Shown one piece after another: positions 61,681 to 64,000 of a stretch of DNA of 64,000 nt (position 1 is the first letter of the stretch; every line of letters begins with the position of its first letter). A program made the position numbers and the translations under genes. This stretch comes from Sorangium sp051521495 (lineage in GTDB: Bacteria > Myxococcota_A > Polyangia > Polyangiales > Polyangiaceae). The notes under the pieces were generated by a model that saw only the letters and a program-made list of their open reading frames with translations, searched no databases and was not told the origin of the DNA. The stretch is taken from positions 7,812,001 to 7,876,000 of the forward strand of contig NZ_CP150355.1 in the NCBI RefSeq assembly GCF_051521495.1, written 5' to 3'.

Positions 61681-62531
61681 AGCGCCGCTCGCTCCTGCTC
61701 TTGCTCGCGGGCAGCGGCTGTTTTCGCGTTCCGCACCGAGAGCTTGCGTTCGGCCGCGCCCTGATCGGCCTGGCCCGTGACATCGCGTTTGTCGACGAGA
61801 GCCAGGTGACCTGGAGCCTGACGGAGCTTTCGCGTCTCGTCGACGAGGCGGAGAGCGCGCTCGCTTCGTCGCCCCAGCGCTCACCTGCTACGGTGTTGAG
61901 TGAGCTCTTGTTCGGTCGTTGGAGCTTCGTGCGCGAAGTGGCCGACACGAATCTGGCCTTCGTGTGCCTGCCCGGCGTGCTGGAGCGCCGCCGCGGAAGC
62001 TGCGTTGGCCTTGGTACCTTGTTTCTCGCGCTGGCTGACGCGCTCGGCTATTCGGCGTCCGGGGTGATGATGCCTGGGCACTTCTACGTGCGGGTGCAGG
62101 AACAGGGCGGCGCGCGCAACGTGGAGCTGCTGCGCGCCGGTGAGGCGATGCCGGACGCGTGGTACGGCCAGCGCTTTCCGGTACCGGGCGGCTCGGCGCG
62201 CGAATACGCGCGTCCACTCAGCCAATCCGAGGTGCTGGGCGTCGTCGAATACAACGTCGGTAACGAACGGCGCCGGCAGCTACGGCTGACCGAAGCGCGA
62301 GCAGCCTTCATCCGCGCCACCCGCGTCTTTCCGGAGCTGTCCGAGGCCCACGCCAGCCTTGGCGCCGTCGAACAGCTGGTCGGTAATCTCGAGAGCGCGG
62401 AGGCAAGCTACCGTCGCGCTTGCAACGCCAATCCGCACTTGCCCGGCATCGAGCAGAACCTTTCGCTCTTGGCAGCGGAGCGCACGGCCGCGACGACTCC
62501 GCGGGCGTGCCCACTGCCGCCGAGCTACTGA
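61677..62531 (+). CDS. SirB1-like transglutaminase-fold lipoprotein with TPR
   Basis: A 284-residue protein, last gene of the operon; its ATG overlaps the previous TGA. Lipobox 'LLLLLAGSGC'. The SirB1/Transglut_core2 region has 'LPGVLERRRGSCVGLGTLFL', with Cys about 109, and 'GVMMPGHFYVRVQ', with His about 135, the Cys-His pair of papain/transglutaminase-like folds. A TPR pair follows (about 205-265, 'ARAAFIRATRVFPELSEAHA', 'LESAEASYRRACNANPHLPG'). Most SirB1-type proteins are not proven enzymes. Here it may be a periplasmic scaffold or an amidase-like processing factor for the system. Confidence 0.85.
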   Translation: MKRRSLLLLLAGSGCFRVPHRELAFGRALIGLARDIAFVDESQVTWSLTELSRLVDEAESALASSPQRSPATVLSELLFGRWSFVREVADTNLAFVCLPGVLERRRGSCVGLGTLFLALADALGYSASGVMMPGHFYVRVQEQGGARNVELLRAGEAMPDAWYGQRFPVPGGSAREYARPLSQSEVLGVVEYNVGNERRRQLRLTEARAAFIRATRVFPELSEAHASLGAVEQLVGNLESAEASYRRACNANPHLPGIEQNLSLLAAERTAATTPRACPLPPSY

Positions 62532-62641
62532 TTGGCAAGGGGATCTCGCTAGGGCGTGTCGGCAGAGCCCTCTGTGCCAACGTCGGGTGAGACGTCGGAC
62601 CCCCGACAGTTTATTGTAGGAGGGCGAGTCCGGATCATAGC

Positions 62642-63117
62642 ATGAAGAACGGTAGTCGTGAGCGCCAACCCACCGCGCCGACAGAGGTATCGGCCAAGCC
62701 GCACCGTCGCCGCATCACGGCCGAGTACAAGCCGCGGATCCTGCGCGATGCGGCGGCGTGTACAGCCTCCGGTCGTACCGGCGAGCTCGCTGCGCTCTTG
62801 CGGCGCGAGGGGCTGTTCTCGTCGCACCTGACGCACTGGCGACGTGAGCAAGAGCGCGGCGCGCTTGAAGCGCTCGAACCGAAGAAGCGCGGGCCGAAGG
62901 CCACCTTACCCGATCCACGCGATCGCCTGATTGAGGATCTCAAGCCCGGGCTCTCCCGGGCCACCGCGCGTGCAGAGCACGCCGTGGCGCTGGTGGAGAT
63001 TCAAAAAAACTGGCCGCCTTGTTGGGGAGGCCGCTGGAGTAGCCGATCAGGCAGCCTTCATGGAGACATCGGCCACGGCCACGTCGGCCTCACGCGGCCA
63101 GCGGCGGCCGTGCGACA
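62642..63117 (+). pseudogene. IS3-family transposase orfA remnant with a slippery A7 site
   Basis: The frame opens with an orfA-type transposase: 'RRRITAEYKPRILRDAAACT', 'LAALLRREGLFSSHLTHWRR', 'LEPKKRGPKA' and a leucine-zipper-like 'AEHAVALVEIQKN'. At 63003-63009 there are seven A followed by C, read CAA AAA AAC. In the -1 frame the expected continuation appears, 'LAALLGRPLE', and then TAG. So either one A was lost or a -1 slip occurs. OrfB is essentially absent; the TetR gene begins where it would be. The remnant borders the end of the glycan operon. Confidence 0.7.
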
Positions 63118-63753
63118 ATGCGCGGCGTGACCACGTCGCCGCAGAAGCCGCGCAAGGATCCGCGCCAGGAGCGCTCGCGCAGCACGGTCGACGCCATCCT
63201 CGAGGCCGCCGGTCAGCTGATCGAGCGCGAAGAGGAGGCGAAGCAGAACCGTGTATCGACCACGCACATCGCCGAGCGCGCCGGCGTCAGCGTGGGCTCG
63301 CTGTATCAGTACTTCCCCAACCGCGAGGCGCTGGTCGCGGCGCTCTTGCGCCGCTTCGTGCAAAAGCGCTTCGCCGAGATCCGCCGGGTGCTCGACGAGG
63401 TCGAGCCGCTCCCGCTGGAGGCGGCGTTGCACCGGCTGGCCGGCCGGCTGATCGAGCTCGAGCTGGCCCACGCGCGCGTGATGAAGGCGCTCATGAAGTG
63501 GTTCGTGCGGGTGGGCGACTTCGATCTGATCGCCGATGCCGATCGCGAGGCCGAGGCCGCGCTGGCCGAGCTCTTGGTGCGCATCCGGCCGAAGACCCGC
63601 GCTGTGGATCCGCAGCTCGGCGGCTTCTTCCTGTTCCACGCAATGCGAAACACCTTGGGCATGGCGGCCTTCCGCGAGGGCGACATGCTGCGCGCGCCGG
63701 CCGCGCAGGCCGAGCTCACCCGGCTTTTGTACGGCTATTTGCGGCCCGACTGA
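63118..63753 (+). CDS. TetR/AcrR-family transcriptional regulator
   Basis: A 211-residue DNA-binding repressor. Starts ATG 63118 or GTG 63127; no strong ribosome site precedes either. The N-terminal HTH is classical: 'STVDAILEAAGQLIER', 'VSTTHIAERAGVSVGSLYQY' then FPNREALVAALL (about 22-75). The C-terminal ligand domain is all-helical. The gene lies 76 bp upstream of, and co-directional with, a lipid-desaturase gene, so fatty-acid or sphingolipid metabolism is the likely target. The transposase remnant just upstream may have removed the original upstream sequence. Confidence 0.93.
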   Translation: MRGVTTSPQKPRKDPRQERSRSTVDAILEAAGQLIEREEEAKQNRVSTTHIAERAGVSVGSLYQYFPNREALVAALLRRFVQKRFAEIRRVLDEVEPLPLEAALHRLAGRLIELELAHARVMKALMKWFVRVGDFDLIADADREAEAALAELLVRIRPKTRAVDPQLGGFFLFHAMRNTLGMAAFREGDMLRAPAAQAELTRLLYGYLRPD

Positions 63754-63829
63754 CGGCCGCTGGCGCGCGCGGGCGCGGCGCCGGGAATGCGAATGGGCGG
63801 CGCCGGTCGCGCTGCCTAGATCGAGGCGC

Positions 63830-64000
63830 ATGCGTTCCTTCGAATGGGTCACGCGCCCCGAGCCGCACCGCGCGCGCCGGCGCCGTATCTTGCGCGAACA
63901 CCCCGAGATCCGCGCGCTGTTCGGCTACGACCGGCGCACCATCGCGGTCACGCTGGGGGTGGTGCTTGCGCAGTTCGCCGTCGCCTGGTCGCTCGGCGTG
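63830..64000 (+). CDS. lipid (sphingolipid delta-4-type) desaturase, N-terminal part (cut by window edge)
   Basis: ATG 63830 is preceded by GAGG, and the frame is open to the end of the window (57 residues). 'FEWVTRPEPHRARRRRILRE' followed by HPEIRALFGYD matches the N-terminal Lipid_DES segment (TxEPHxxRRxxIL...PEIxxLFG) of sphingolipid delta-4 desaturases (DEGS), and the first membrane helix begins at the end. The His-box catalytic region lies outside. Sorangium-type bacteria make sphingolipids, which fits. Confidence 0.75.
   Translation, partial: MRSFEWVTRPEPHRARRRRILREHPEIRALFGYDRRTIAVTLGVVLAQFAVAWSLGV

Overview
The window is very GC-rich, densely coding DNA of the kind found in large myxobacterial genomes. 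A Sorangium/Polyangium-type host (order Polyangiales) is the best guess. The pointers are Gly/Ser-rich linkers on many secreted lipoproteins, a lipoprotein with NALNP pentapeptide repeats, VIT/VWA and AgmX-like envelope proteins, TPR-CHAT proteases, and the start of a sphingolipid-type desaturase at the right edge. No rRNA, tRNA or CRISPR array was seen.

Left part (1-16 kb). A sigma-54-type activator runs off the left edge, divergent from a histidine kinase whose receiver-like domain lacks the phospho-acceptor Asp and carries a 24-bp tandem repeat. Next come a zinc phospholipase C-like secreted protein, a small secreted protein with a strong hairpin behind it, a membrane-anchored protein of carboxypeptidase-regulatory-like repeats, a large VIT/VWA/AgmX/DUF2135 lipoprotein, a parallel beta-helix lipoprotein and a Gfo/Idh/MocA oxidoreductase.

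Middle part (16-34.5 kb). This is a patchwork of secreted lipoproteins and gene remains. It holds two HExxH metalloprotease-like lipoproteins, a decayed copy of one of them, a broken cytochrome c-like gene, a frameshifted IS3-type transposase and a quinone-reductase fragment. A 55-56-bp repeat occurs at two sites about 9 kb apart. It also holds an exported lamin-tail protein fused to a dikinase-like PEP-synthase module, an orphan LanC-like protein, a retinol-dehydrogenase-like SDR and a 13-repeat CARDB lipoprotein.

Protease island (34.7-48 kb). A metzincin protease, a caspase-like (C14) protease, a badly deleted second metzincin copy and two tandem TPR-CHAT caspase-like proteins (about 1,280 and 1,400 residues) lie together. 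The second TPR-CHAT gene contains near-identical 126-bp repeats. Beyond it is a pseudogene of a cholesterol-dependent (thiol-activated) cytolysin, a pore-forming toxin family that is rare in Gram-negative bacteria.

Glycan operon (48.5-62.5 kb). Twelve co-directional genes with gaps under about 25 bp and many 4-bp stop/start overlaps form one apparent transcription unit. It encodes a small exported protein, an outer-membrane barrel-like protein, a polytopic membrane protein with TPRs, an SGNH/sialate-esterase-like lipoprotein, an AlgI-like MBOAT acyltransferase, two AlgX/AlgJ-like SGNH proteins, a TolB-like propeller lipoprotein, two sugar-nucleotide SDR enzymes (one very like the ArnA decarboxylase domain), a family-2 glycosyltransferase and a SirB1-like transglutaminase-fold protein. 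The likely overall job is to make, export and O-acylate a cell-surface glycan or glycolipid. It lacks the usual flippase, polymerase and ABC exporter genes.

Right edge (62.6-64 kb). A transposase orfA remnant, a TetR regulator and the start of a lipid desaturase close the window.
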